DNA from: Lactifluus volemus
Taxonomy: Eukaryota; Basidiomycota; Agaricomycetes; Russulales; Russulaceae
Direction: 5' to 3'
Assembly: GCA_022376515.1 (NCBI GenBank)
Contig: WTXI01000008.1
Location: forward strand, 930,001 to 994,000
DNA length: 64,000 nt
Position numbers and translations under genes: made by a program. The notes beneath the pieces were generated by a model. The model saw only the letters and a list, made by a program, of their open reading frames with translations, did not search any database and was not told the DNA's origin. Each line of letters opens with the position of its first letter. Within the stretch, counting starts at the first letter, position 1. Below are positions 38,352-49,970 of this stretch, piece by piece.

Positions 38352-38472
38352 GTAAGTTTACTGGCTCAGTTTCACCGTGGGACTACTGTCACACCGTAAC
38401 AAACGCGTGACAACTCGCGGTCCAGTCTTGAAGCGCTCTTCGGCGCGCTAAAGTTGATCACGATCACGAATC
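38352..38472. promoter_or_regulatory. short bidirectional promoter between snf12 and the ERCC6L2-like gene
   Basis: Only 121 bp separate the two start codons, so both genes must be driven from this interval or from within each other's 5' ends. I see no clear TATA box; the paired phrases gtcacaccgtaacaaacgcgtgaca near 38389 contain candidate binding sites, unproven. Confidence 0.4.
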
Positions 38473-41400
38473 ATGTCCCTGGCTGAACGCGAGAGAGCAA
38501 AGGGCTATGCAAATCGTATGCACGAATAATTTCACTGGACAGAGTCAACACTGAAACTACCCCTCCCAGATGCCCCTTACTCAATCCTTTCACCTCCAGG
38601 TGAATTTGCGCAACATAAAACTACGCATACATTCTCATTCTTTTTAGAACCGGACTCGGATCCAGATTTCACTGCTGGTGCCTTTGTCGATGTCGATTCA
38701 AAAAAGACCCGCAAACCTAGGTCTGGCTCACGCCTTCCTTTGCGTCGCGCCAGACGTGGGCGAGCCGATAACTGGGACGGTATCATTACTAGTACGCAGA
38801 AAGCTCACGCGTCATACAGAGCGTTAGATCTGCACTAATATTGCCCCAGGAAAGGAACGAAGCCATAAAAGCACATCCCAGAATCCACTGCTGGAATTCT
38901 TCAGTAGGCATACGATATTAGTGAATGGATATAATCTTTCTTCTGAGCTATGGCCATTCCACCCTCAGGCGAAGGCTTAGGGTTAGAAATTGACACCTCT
39001 GATGAAGAGATTGAAGAACCCCTTGGCAAAGAACATCCAGATTTTGAGTTTGCGGAGGAAGATGCATCAATCAACTCTGAGAATGAAACCGTCAGTCCAA
39101 TTCTACCCAAATCTGCCATACCCTCGTCCTCGATCCCGTCGAGAAGACCGGGTTCGTTAGGGGCCGAAGAGACTGTCACTGGTAAACCTGATCAACGACG
39201 CTTCCCTCAACCAGGCTGAGAACTGTGCCAGAACCGGAAAGTGACATTGAACGGCATGCGACTGCAAGCAAGCGAAAGGCCTCAGAAATGGAGTTTGAGA
39301 TTCCCTCAGCTAAAAGAACTGGGCCGGTAGCGGGGGATTCGGTAACAGAAAGTGATAGTGACTCTAATGACGTACTTCTGCCCAGTCGCGGAGCGCCAGC
39401 CGTCGTTTCGAACATAAGCAACGGTACGGTACCGTCGCGGCACGTTTATGACAGGAGCTTGTGCTCATCCGGGCTTGTCGCATAGGACCATCCCGTAGAT
39501 CCACGCCCGCAGATGACTCTGTTACAGAATCGGAGTCGGATGACGAGCTCTCTACCAACCCGGTTCAGTGTTTTTTTCGGAACGCTACTCTCATGCATTT
39601 ACGATTTTACTAGTCACAAACTGCACAAGGCCTCCCTCTCGACCTAGCACCAGGTACCCCTGCGGATGCCCTCATCCTCGATGCAAAGCATCACATTCGC
39701 GTCCCTCCTTCGCTAAGCCGGCATCTGCGCCCATATCAGCGCGAAGGTGTCCAGTTCTTTTTTCAACGCTATGTTCTCGGACGCGGTGCCATACTCGGTG
39801 ACGATATGGGGTTAGGCAAGACGATCCAGGTCATCTCATTCTTGTCTGCTCTCATGCGCAAGTCTGGCACGCCGTCGGACAAGGAGCGCAGAAGAAATCG
39901 CGTTTCGCAGCTTCAAGACGGCGTCGAGTGGCGCAGGGGTCGCAAGCTGCCCCCACCGGACGACAAATGGCCGACTGCACTGATCGTCACGCCGAGCTCT
40001 GTCGTGAACGTGTGGACAAGAGAATTTGAGAAGGTCATTGGTTATCGTTGCGACTTGACTGATGCTGACGTCTGCACAAAAAGTGGGGCTACTTCGAGGT
40101 TAATGCATACATCGGCAACCAAGGTGAGCGAGAGCGCGTCTTGAACGATTTCATGTTGGGTCGACTAGACGTTGGTGTGTTCAAGTCCTTTTGAGCCTCT
40201 CACGAGATCACAACCTCACCGTTCACGATGCAGTCATCACATCATTCGATACCGCGCGGCGTTCCATCTCCCTTCTTGACAATCTGCCCTGGACCGTCCT
40301 CATCGTCGACGAGGCCCATCGCCTCAAGAACCCCAAGTCCAGTACCACCCGAGCACTCGCATCCTTTAACTGGCCCGAGAGCCACCCCATTCCACTTCAT
40401 GTGAAGGAGTTGCTACCCACCCCCGTGCCGCAACCAGGCGGCTCGAGTTCCCGATCAACGTTGGGGCAATCTACCACCACGCCTATCTCGCGGACAGGCC
40501 CGATTCGTATCGCGCTCACGGGGACGGCGATACAGAATTCGTACATGGAGCTCTGGACGCTCCTTGACTGGGTCAACCCAGGCTCGGTCGGCACCGAGAA
40601 GCAGTGGAAGAAGACGGTCGCGCTTCCGCTGGCAGCGGGTCAAGCGAGAGGGAACAAGGAAGAGGAGCGCCTTAAGGCTAGCGGGATTGCAGAAACTCTG
40701 AGGGACAAGTTGCTGCCGCTGTATTTTTTGCGGAGGTACGCTTGGGGTTTTCCACCCTCGTTGTCCTCGGACGTGCTGAGCTGGGTGCAGGACCAAGGAC
40801 ATCATCAAGGACCAACTCCCCAAGAAATACGACGAGGTCGTCTTCTGCCCCCTCACAGATATACAGATTGAGGTATATAAGCGTATACTGGGTATGGAGG
40901 CGGTGCAGAACATGATCAAGAAGGACGACCGATGCGAGTGCGGAAGAAGCAAGAAGTGCGACAATCTTCTTTTCCTTTCCATTGGTTCATTTAACGCTTG
41001 CTTGGCAGGCGGAAGGAGTGCTGCCATCCAATGGTCGCGGGAGACCTTTTCAAGTACATGTCCGCATTGATCAAGGTTTCAAACCACCTCGCCCTCATAT
41101 TACCTGGTGAGTCATGCTCTAATCACAATGCATCTCGGATTCTCACCCCTCTACTTTAGCGCATATGGATACACCCGAGCAGGTACCTTGCTCCTTCCTA
41201 CTCAGCTTCTTTTCTTTTAATCGCCTTTTTATGTCAGATAGCACGGAATCGCGAGCTCGCTGAAGTGGCCTTCCCAAATGGCACCGCCCCAAGGTATGGT
41301 CCTGCGATGTTACTACCCGCATTTTGCGGGAAATGGATAGTGAGTGCTGGAGTAACTAGATTTCAGTGGCTGTTGACTTCATCGTCCTCGCCAACAGGTC

Positions 41401-43100
41401 CTAGAAACTCTATTGCAAGAATGGCGAAGGGATTCGACTAGTAAAGTCCTTATCTTCACCAAATCAGTCAAGCTGCTCGACATGCTAGAGTTTCACCTCA
41501 AGCGACAACGTAATGAATCACGCGTGCTTCATATTGGCCATGGCTTACCAGAAACTTGCATAGACTATGGATTTGTCAAGCTGGACGGGTCAACAAAGCA
41601 GGAGGATCGTGAGCTAGCACATTCTGTCACAACCGCACAGTATCGATTGCTTATCTTCACGCAGGCATGCCCGTGGTCGATAGGTTTCAAAACGAGAATG
41701 AAATATTCATATTTCTCATTTCGACGTTGGCGGGTGGCACAGGGCTCAATCTTACTGCCGCGAACAGGGTCGTGGTCTTCGGTTAGCAGTCTCGCCCAAA
41801 TCATGGCATCTGAGTACTCACCTATTGATGGATGCGCAGACCCAAATTGGAGTACGCGCACGCCCCCTCAGTCGAACGACAAGCGCCGCTGACAAACCGT
41901 CATAGATCCAGCTCATGATTTGCAGGCTATGGATCGCGCATATCGCTTCGGACAGACGCGCGATGTGTTTGTGTATAGACTGCTTGGCGCCGGCTCCATC
42001 GAGGAGCTCATCTACGCGCGCCAGGTGTATAAGCAGCAGCAAATGGCCATTGGATACAATGCGAGCGTGCAGACGCGCTACTTTTCGGGCGTTTCTGGAG
42101 ACAAGAAAAGGCAGGGTGAGCTGTTTGGGCTGAAGAACATATTCACTCTCTACGAGGACACCTCGTCTACCAAACTGGCGGTGAGGCATCATGACCCACT
42201 CTGAGTGGTGGTATTTCGCGTGTCGCTGATAAGTGGCAACGCAGATCGAACGTGCCAACATCATCAATCTGGATTGGGCTCTTGCGCACATGGAGTCTAA
42301 GAAGGCGCGACGGAAGACGGGAACAGTGGAGGATTGGGTTTATGAAGCCGAGTTGAAGGATATTGCGGAGGATGTGAGTGCCGTGCTGTAGCATGGCCTT
42401 GGTCTGAAGCTTATGTACTCTACGAATGAAGGCGGATCTCAAGGGTCTTGGAGCTCTACTTTTGGACGACAGTACGTGTCATGTCTGTCTCCCAAACTTT
42501 CATCATCAAATTCGCATTTTTAGGTGTGCCTGAAGTCAAAGAAGACAGCTGACAAGGATTCTCGAAAGCCGCGGGATCAAGTATAGCCACCGTAACGACG
42601 ACATCTTGGTTCCTAATGCCATCGAGGAGCAGCAGATGAGGAAGGCTCGAAAGGTATGCGTCGTGAGATTCGATCAGATCAATGGTCCTCACCGCTTTGG
42701 AACAGGAACGACAGCAACGAGCAAAGAAGGCCAAGGAAAGGGAAGCGTCCGCGGGGTCCGACTTTGAGTGGCCACCGAAAAGGAAGCACCACAAACGTCC
42801 GCCCAGTCCTAGAACTAAGTATGTTTTCCTCGGAGCGCGCCTACAATGATGTTAACAGATTGCGCGCATTTTATCACAGACTCGTCCAACGTCAGAAGGC
42901 GCTCATAGAGATGGGGATGATTCAGTCGGTGGACGACATACCTGTATTTGCTCAGAGCTTGTACGTCTGTCCTACTGTAATCCGGGCCATCATCGCACAC
43001 CTAAACGTTGCAACCTTGTAGCATAAAGAAGACTCCTGAAGAGCAGACCGAGTTATTAGTGAAGCTCGATGCGCACGGGCAGGAGGAGAGAAGGGGATGA
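38473..43100 (+). CDS. SNF2-family DNA helicase/translocase, ERCC6L2-like
   Basis: ERCC6L2-type proteins act in DNA repair in the nucleus. Exon 1 (38473-38515, [14 protein letters not shown]) is spliced over a 54-nt intron to a basic and acidic N-terminal region. The helicase motifs are seen in order: [25 protein letters not shown] (Walker A, about 39805), [20 protein letters not shown] (Walker B), [73 protein letters not shown] and [19 protein letters not shown] (motif VI). After motif VI come [14 protein letters not shown] and [19 protein letters not shown], typical of this subfamily. The frame breaks near 42549 (PEVKEDS to LTRILESRG), and one more C restores it; another discontinuity lies near 39190-39230. 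The end at 43100 follows [14 protein letters not shown]. Confidence 0.9.
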
Positions 43101-43457
43101 TTCCGACTGACAAGATGGTAGCTTATCACTATTTTATTGGATTCGTAGTACTGTAGTGCTTGTACTGGTCCTCCCGAATATGGCAAGGTGACATGCGGTT
43201 CGCAAATCCAAGCAGGGTCGAGCTGTCACGCTAAGCACTGCTTATTTTGGACCATCTAGGATGTGCGTAGCACGGCAAACCTTTCTCAACGGAAACCTTC
43301 AAATACAGTCATTATATGGGAAAGTCTGCGATCTTGTCTTATCTACACGTGATCGCTAGCGCTCCGAGTGGCGAGCCAAGCAAGGTTCGGTTTGTGGCGA
43401 TGTATCGTGTCACCTTCTTCCATCTCTTTCTATCAGCGCACACTTCAATTAACTACG
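43101..43457. other. intergenic region upstream of otubain
   Basis: It should hold the 3' end of the helicase and the promoter of the otubain gene. No separate gene is visible. Confidence 0.5.
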
Positions 43458-44956
43458 ATGGAACGCGAAGACTTGAATAATCTTCCTCCAGCGCGTGAGG
43501 AACTTCGCCTCGCTCGTCACGGTCATAACTTTGTAACCTCTGGCTCTTCACTTTAAGCGAGACCGAGAGCGCATGACCTCCCGGATCCTAGGGCTCCAGA
43601 AACGGATTGGATGCGAAATATCACGGAAGATACTGGTGCGCGAGATGCTTCGTCTGCAGCAACTGGCGGCACTCGCGTCACACGCTCATCCTTTCATCTT
43701 AGATCTCACAACACTGAGCCAAGCACAACTCTACGAGTTGAATCAGGTATTTTCTTTCTGCCTTTTTCTTCTTTTTTCCATTCTATGGTATCACGAGTAC
43801 GCTGAGAGTGGTAGCACAGAGTGTCATTGATAGCACCGTCCAATCCACGAACCCGTTGATGGCAGAGCTCATGCCAATGAGTGTGCTCCGTGCAGAATAC
43901 GAGGAGAGTTCCGAAGCTTTTATCAAACAAATCGATTTCCTATCATCTCAGGGATACGAGGGCATCCGCCGCTCGCGTGGAGATGGCGACTGCTTTTATC
44001 GATGTAGGATCTCACGTCCCCGTTCCAGGGAATGGCAGCGCTGACCGGACCACACGAAAAACACAGCACTCATCTTTGCGTACATAGAGCGCATATTCAA
44101 CGAGCAGGATATGCATCTTGCCGTTGCGACGTCCATCTCTACGTTCGAGAACTTGTTGCCGAAGCTTGAGCAGGTCGGCTTCGACAAGACGGTCATCGAC
44201 GAGTCGTGGGAAGTCCCGCGAGACCTGATCATGGGCATCGTCGAATCGGACCTCGTCTCAAACTCGGGAAAAACGCTCACTCCCGCTCAGTTGCTCGAAG
44301 TATTTCAGAATGATACCAGTACGTCCACAACAAGCCTGGTCGGTCCCACCCCAAAACCGACCAAAAAAGAAAAAAGTCAAATGACACAAATTTTTAACTA
44401 CTTCTCTCTCCACAGTGTCCAATTATTTGGTCATGTTCATGCGTATGCTTACCAGCGCGGAGATTCGTAGCGACCCAGAGGAATACGATCCCTTCCTGTC
44501 CCATCCCGATACGGGCGAGAAAATGCCGGTGCGGGAGTTTTGTGAAACGTTCGTCGAAGTCCTGGGAAAGGAAGCGGGTGAGCACATTGCCGTTGCAAAA
44601 ACGCTTTCATTTTCTGCTCCGGGGGAGGGGAGAGGGTATTGAAAGTAAAGTTTGGATTTTTTTACAGACCATGTTCAGGTGACCGCGATATCGCGCGCGC
44701 TCAGACTCAACGTGAAGATCGCGTACCTCGACGGGCGCAGCAATGATGGGCGTGTTGAGTTTGTCACGTTCAATAACGCGGTCGATGAAACGGAGACACC
44801 GCTGACACTTATCTATCGGTGAGTGGATGCATCGGGTCAAGGACCGCTTGCCACCGTTTCTAAACGTCTGTCGTTAGACCCGGTCACTACGACATATTGG
44901 ACCGACGTAGTATTGAGCCATTGTCCATCAACATTGGAGGGAGAGGCAGTATTTGA
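43458..44956 (+). CDS. otubain-like deubiquitinase (OTU cysteine protease)
   Basis: Otubains cleave ubiquitin chains, preferring Lys48 links. The gene starts MEREDLNNLPPAREELRLAR at 43458. An N-terminal spacer leads to LTTLSQAQLYELNQ, then across an intron (donor after Asn-Gln at about 43747) to VIDSTVQSTNPLMAELMPMS and IKQIDFLSSQGYEGIRR. The catalytic motif is DGDCFYR with the nucleophile Cys. After an intron (about 44005-44067) come LIFAYIERIFNEQDMHLA and WEVPRDLIMGIVES. Later exons give SNYLVMFMRMLTSAEIR, VREFCETFVEVLG and VTAISRALRLNVKIAYLDGR. The last exon carries the catalytic His in PGHYDIL and ends at 44956. The first intron (near 43530-43570) is not certain, since two frames are open downstream. 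Length and motif order fit the family. Confidence 0.88.
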
Positions 44957-46284
44957 AGGCGCAATTACTTGTTTCACGAATAGCCACCTGGTTGTGTCGT
45001 TCTTGTATGCCAGTGAAGCAAGAATATATGGAATATGTAGGATATTTGTATCTCTTTATAAACCCAAACTTTGGAGCATCAGAGTGACAGAAGGTATACA
45101 GTAGAGTAGATCATCCTTCGTTCTGATATGCTTTACCGGCAAAATCCCTGTCATGCCTAGCCCTCCTGAATTTACCGTATACACTTACGTCCCGCGTAAC
45201 TTACCGTAGCGCTTGCTAGGCACGCAAAACATCACCGCGCGGCGTGGGAGCACAATTTGTTTTCTTTGGCGCAACATACAGTACTGTATGAGTTGCAACG
45301 TGGCGGGAAACGAGGCATGTATAGCGCAGTGACAGGCTGACAGCGCGCGCTCTGCGGAGTGCACTCGTTTGGCCGCTGGTGACCAAGCACGGTAGCCCAG
45401 AGGATATAAAAGACCAAGTACGTTTCGTACGACGTTTTGATTCCCGGATCGTCGTAGCGGGAGAGAGAGAAGACTCTTTCCGCACGTTGGGAAAACAAAT
45501 TGACGGAAAGCGAAAATCATGAGAACACATCAGGGCGCAAATTGATTCACTTTCCAAGAGAAAGGTTAATAGGGAAATGCCGAGTCGTCAGTCACCGAAT
45601 TCTCCAAAAAAAAAAAACTGTCCAGTCATCGATTTGAGTTCCAGACCGTGACGTCGTCGTTGCTCCCCATTGATACGTTTTGGTTCGTTCATCTGTTAAT
45701 CAGCCCAGTACTACCCACGATGTCCGAAATTCCAAACACACTCGTATTTCTTTGCAAATCAATTTAGCGTTTGTGTTCGAGCTGCGGAAAACTTGAACAA
45801 AGATGGAAATTTCATTCCCTTTCAGAGTGAGCTTGAGAGGGCCCATCATATAACCTTAACCTAATTGATCATTAGGTTCGACCCACCTCCGAGCTCTGCA
45901 TGAATACGAATCAGGAACGCAATAATGATGAGGCCAGGAAGACTGCCAGTGGACTCGAGCATGGTACACCTAAGGGAGTCCACACTTCCGCCTCCATCTC
46001 CAGTTAAGAAATGGCCTCACGGTTGGGACGAGACTGCGCCGATCCAAACCTGGTCCGGCTTGTGCTTGTATCGCCGTGTTACCCATTCTCTCGTCACTGC
46101 CACAATTTAGTCAAATCTCGTCGGTCCATTTTGAGCAACTTGCTAGTCCTGCTTTGTAGTCGCTCCGCCCGAGCGGACGCTCTGGAGCGCCGATGCGACC
46201 CTGGATAGATTTTCGTCTTTGCAATATATAGTACGGGCTCAATAGTCCGCGTGTGGATTATCCCTCTCCCAACTTTCTCGTTCC
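44957..46284. other. intergenic region between otubain and the DUF6534-like gene
   Basis: No supported gene. Overlapping minus-strand ORFs at 45185-45557 cover the same bases in three frames and share no domain, so they are chance. A tacagtactgta palindrome lies at about 45280. Confidence 0.5.
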
Positions 46285-47745
46285 ATGGCGCAAAAATCGT
46301 CTACCAGTGAGGCAGGAAATATAGGCAAGCTATCTGCGCTTTTCACTACTCGCTCTTTCCGATTGACATCCAGTTTACTATTGTGTAGGTGTGCTTTTAG
46401 TGGGAATCCTTTGTACGACCTCAGAGTATTGTGCTACGAAAGATTCCTGAAGTATCGAGCAGTGAATTCGTTTTTCTGTGGGATTATCTCCAAACAACAT
46501 TATTTATATTGGACTAGCGGTGGGTCCCATTATCGGTCCTAGATATGTATTGTATGAAGACGTTTTCAGGTTTTAACGACCCGATGTATATGAAGTGAGC
46601 GTCAGTGATATATCGCGCATTTAACCAGAGTTCATTTTCCGTAGAATTTTGGTTGCTGCACAGTTTTCCATCGTTGTCTTTCAAAGTGCCATGTATGTTT
46701 TCGTCTTGATTAGTCTGAATTGTTCAACTGACATGCGGAGATCAGGGATTGGCTGTTCGCTTGGAACCTCTAGTATGTTCTCGGTTCTTTCAAAAGTTCT
46801 TGTCCATCAATGCTGTCTGTAGTATCGTCATCTATGATAAAGGCTATGTTTCCAAAGGTCTGTTCGATGTCCAGAGCCTTTGCAAATTGTGACTGATACA
46901 GCTCAAAGCGTCGACATGGGGGTCACCAGTTAACTCGGCATGTCAATGTCTCCTCATCATAATGGCCAATACATTCCTAGCTTACCGGTCAGCTCTCTTC
47001 TGATCTCTTGAATGCCTATCCGACTGGCTTCCCAAATCACAGGATATACAATCTAACAGGCAGCCGCTTAAGGACCGGTCTGGTCTTTGGACTCTCCTTC
47101 ACCGCCTTTCTCATTGGCGTTCCCGTCACCGTAGTGGGTTGGGCTTTGACGGAACGGCCGTAAGTGTATTATTGAACCGACAACGAGCTCTTACTGATAT
47201 ACGTGAAGTGACATAGAGGTCTCGTATACCATACAGCGTGTTGCGATTGTCTTATGGCATACGTTGCAAGCTATTGCTGAGTTCCTCATCATGTGTACAT
47301 CACTTCACAGTCTGTTCACAGTGAGACTGATCATTCTACTCCATAGATTTCCTTTATCGAGCGCTCAGAGCTTCCCGTAGTGGTCTCCAGAGATCAGATC
47401 AAGTCGTGCATCATCTCGCTCGGAGCGTCATACAAATTGGACTCTTTGCGATTATCTGGGCCATCGCAGGATTTTCGACATACTTTTTACTGCCAAAATA
47501 CACGTTTTATGTCCTCCTGGACACGACGTCAGGGTCAATATACACTTACGTAAGTAGTTGTTTCCCAAAATGAGGTCACGACAAGGGCGTTTATCGAACA
47601 GATGATTTATGATGGACTTTTATCACGTCCCCGACTCCGTGGACAAATGGCTGAACGAAGCCAGCTTGAATTACCTTCACAGGTGCAGTATTTTACTTTG
47701 TCTATAATTGCATCTCGTTCTGAACTGGAAAGGACCGGGGCATAA
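46285..47745 (+). CDS. DUF6534-like multi-pass membrane protein
   Basis: The family is widespread in mushroom-forming fungi, with seven membrane segments and unknown function. Blocks in order are IYIGLAVGPIIGPRYVLYED, FNDPMYMK joined over a short intron to ILVAAQFSIVVFQSAM, and DWLFAWNL. Next come WGSPVNSACQCLLIIMANTF, AYR joined over an intron to IYNLTGSRLRTGLVFG, and LSFTAFLIGVPVTVVGWAL. The C-terminal half has RVAIVLWHTLQAIAEFLIM, FAIIWAIAGFSTYFLLPKY and YVLLDTTSGSIYTY, then a cytosolic tail with LRGQMAERSQLELPSQ and a stop at 47745. Each block is hydrophobic and joined by GT...AG introns of about 50 nt. The N terminus is uncertain: the ATG at 46285 gives a hydrophilic start and frame breaks occur before the first membrane block. 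The family name rests on recall of the conserved pattern. Confidence 0.6.
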
Positions 47746-49703
47746 AATCCAGTCACCCCTCGCCTTCAACAATTCATCGCAAATAAGTAGAGATCACTAT
47801 GCTTTGGGGAGAAAGGGGTCGTCAGAGGCACCTCAAGGGCAAGGTGCTATTGCTTTGATGAACTTGGCAGACTTCAAGACGACTACCCAGGACGCCTCAG
47901 AATCGTCTGGCATAAACAGGGACGATATCCATGAACGTGCATGTGTCCCCGTGGAAACGTCTGGGTAGTGCACGAGTTCCAGTGTGAAATGGGAGAATAA
48001 TGATTAGTTGATTTTCGGAGTGAATGTACGGTGAGGTTACAGAGGCGGGAAGTAGATGAGCATGTGCGTGTGCACGAGAGGAAAGGAGGGCGAGCTCGCT
48101 GTGGATATTGATGCGGGCTGTCGCATCCCAACTATTTATCTACAACAGGATGGATGTAAAGCCAAATGGACTGTGCGACATTTTCTGGATGCTGTACGTG
48201 TGTGCCATCTGAAACACAAGCTGAGTGTGCATAAAACAGCTGAAGTGGCGTTATGATCCGAGTCACTCAAGTTGATGCCCAAATCTGAGCATTCAAGCAC
48301 CCATAATCATATCAGAAGCTTTTAGATCATGTGCTCACCTTTCACTAGTAGGACACCACGCATCACTGGCACCTCTCAAAAGCACATCCGAGCATTGAAA
48401 TCCCAACCATTGTAAGTTACCAGCAGATGCGATAGCTGAAGAAATTATCATTGCAGCTGATTGTGGTTGTAAGGGCTGATCATGAGCAGATGATGTACCT
48501 CTAGTTTGGGTATGGGGAGCTGTGAGTAGCTTTCCTCTGTCTCAATGCGACAAGCATCCAGGCAAGCTCCGAGTCTGATGGAGGCCTATGGGGGCACAGT
48601 ATAAGAACGGAGACACCAAGACTTTGTTTCGTCTTCGTTCAACTGTGTGGACACGCCACCGCCTGTGGTTCGTGCTCCGTGACATCGACCTCTAATTTGA
48701 AGCTTTGTAATTGAAGCTTGAAGATGGCGAACGTGTGGATTCCCTAAGGGCCTAGCTACATTGGGCTTCTCTCGAGTCATCTGAGATCCGTCTGAGACGG
48801 AGATGAATCGACGAATGGCGTACGATTTCCTAATTTCCCGCGTGTAGATGATGCTCACCTGGCCCTGAAACCATTCACATCATTATCTCGTGTCACCGCC
48901 ATCTGGACTGTTCAACGTTTTTAAGTCGTGCCCGTTCGGTCATTCGAAAATGAAGGGTTTCAAAAAACGTTTTGACTTGAGCAATTCATTGTTAAATGAT
49001 TTTTGATGACCTCATATCACGCCTCCGACTGCGAAGAAGTTAGGTCCGTGAAGAAATGTAGGGGCACGCTAACGATGTGCTCGAGAATCCCGCTGACAAC
49101 CCCAGTTTGAATGACAACAATCATAGTACAGAGTGTTGGCGCGATGGAGAAGTAAGAGTTGTGAGAGTAGGCTGGATGGCATGTGAATGAAGACCTGATC
49201 CTGACAGGCCTGGTTTTCAGTTGCCGGAGAGGAATAATAACGTACCAAACGCTTCAGAGACCGCTCAGGTGGTATCTCTCCATCTCTGTCCGCCACGAAG
49301 AGGTGGTATATACCTGCCGAAGATAGGGCGGAAGTGGGGCAAGGATGACAGAGAGCACGTTCAAGACGGTCAACACCTGGAAGGCAGAGAGTGTTGAACA
49401 AAAACCGGGAAGAGACGGATGAAATGTATTTAGACATAAGGAAGAGTGAATGAGCGGTCGTTGTCGGAGGTTGGCTGAATGGTGTCGGTGTTGGCCCGTT
49501 GGTGGCTTCATCCTTGGTGGAGGTCAGTCATCGTCCCAGCTTTCACGCCTCCATCCCATCAGACTTAACACCACTTTCGCCTCATGGGATATTCCTGGAA
49601 GACCAATAAATATGGCCTCACTATTGACACACTCACGGCGATGCAATCGCTGGTAGTCGTAATCGAGAGGGCCGATGTCTTTCAAGTTGACAAATAGGTG
49701 TGA
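47746..49703. other. accessory stretch with a diverged repeat
   Basis: Apart from the repeat at 47795-48100, nothing coding is supported. ORFs at 48586-48858 and 49069-49511 on the minus strand lack a recognisable domain; the second has hydrophobic stretches that may be the remains of a membrane protein. Confidence 0.4.
47795..48100 (+). repeat. diverged repeat, partner of 51180-51400
   Basis: Shared order of short phrases: aggcacctcaagggcaaggtgc / aggcacttcaagtgcaaggtgc, gaacttggc, acccaggac / acccaagat, ggggagaaagg, and gtgcacgagag / gtgcacacgagag. Similarity is moderate and gapped. It may be an old transposon remnant; no terminal repeats were found. Confidence 0.5.
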
Positions 49704-49850
49704 TCAGTCCAGTGGGGTATAAATCTGTACACAGCCGACACCGCCACCAATCTGGACTTCTTTTCCCCCAATGTGGGCCATCGCTCGCTCCGCAATCTCG
49801 ACCAGCATAGCAAAGACAATCTCTTGCAGCGAGAAACACAGAGGCGTCCG
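49704..49850 (-). pseudogene. KAE1/OSGEP gene fragment
   Basis: KAE1 is the catalytic subunit of the KEOPS complex, which makes the t6A modification on tRNA. On the minus strand one frame reads [23 protein letters not shown] (quoted in pieces: [20 protein letters not shown]), then [12 protein letters not shown] and a stop near 49704. This matches the family's conserved block of LQE, FAMLVE, ERAMAH and GGVGCN. Only about 50 residues are present and no other KAE1 block is found nearby, so it is a detached fragment. It lies about 120 bp outside the left end of the element at 49971. Confidence 0.7.
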
Positions 49851-49970
49851 GCTGTGGTGTCTGGATCATCACTTGGCTTTGCGAGAACATCGTCATCGTC
49901 ATCGAGGAGGCACGGAGGCCTGAACATGGTCCTCATCTACCAGGCTACAGACACGTCCTCTACTAATATA

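Noticed and set aside
45185..45557. Three overlapping minus-strand ORFs of about 90-110 codons
   Set aside because: They use the same bases in different frames, and none has a domain.
45874..45884. Words like ggttcgac resembling a tRNA B box
   Set aside because: No matching A box, acceptor stem or anticodon arm could be built here; the other ggttcga words lie in coding exons or the LTR. No tRNA or rRNA gene was found.
49069..49511. Minus-strand ORFs with hydrophobic runs (VLTVLNVLSVILAPLPPYL)
   Set aside because: Perhaps the remains of a membrane protein, but there is no second block to confirm a family.
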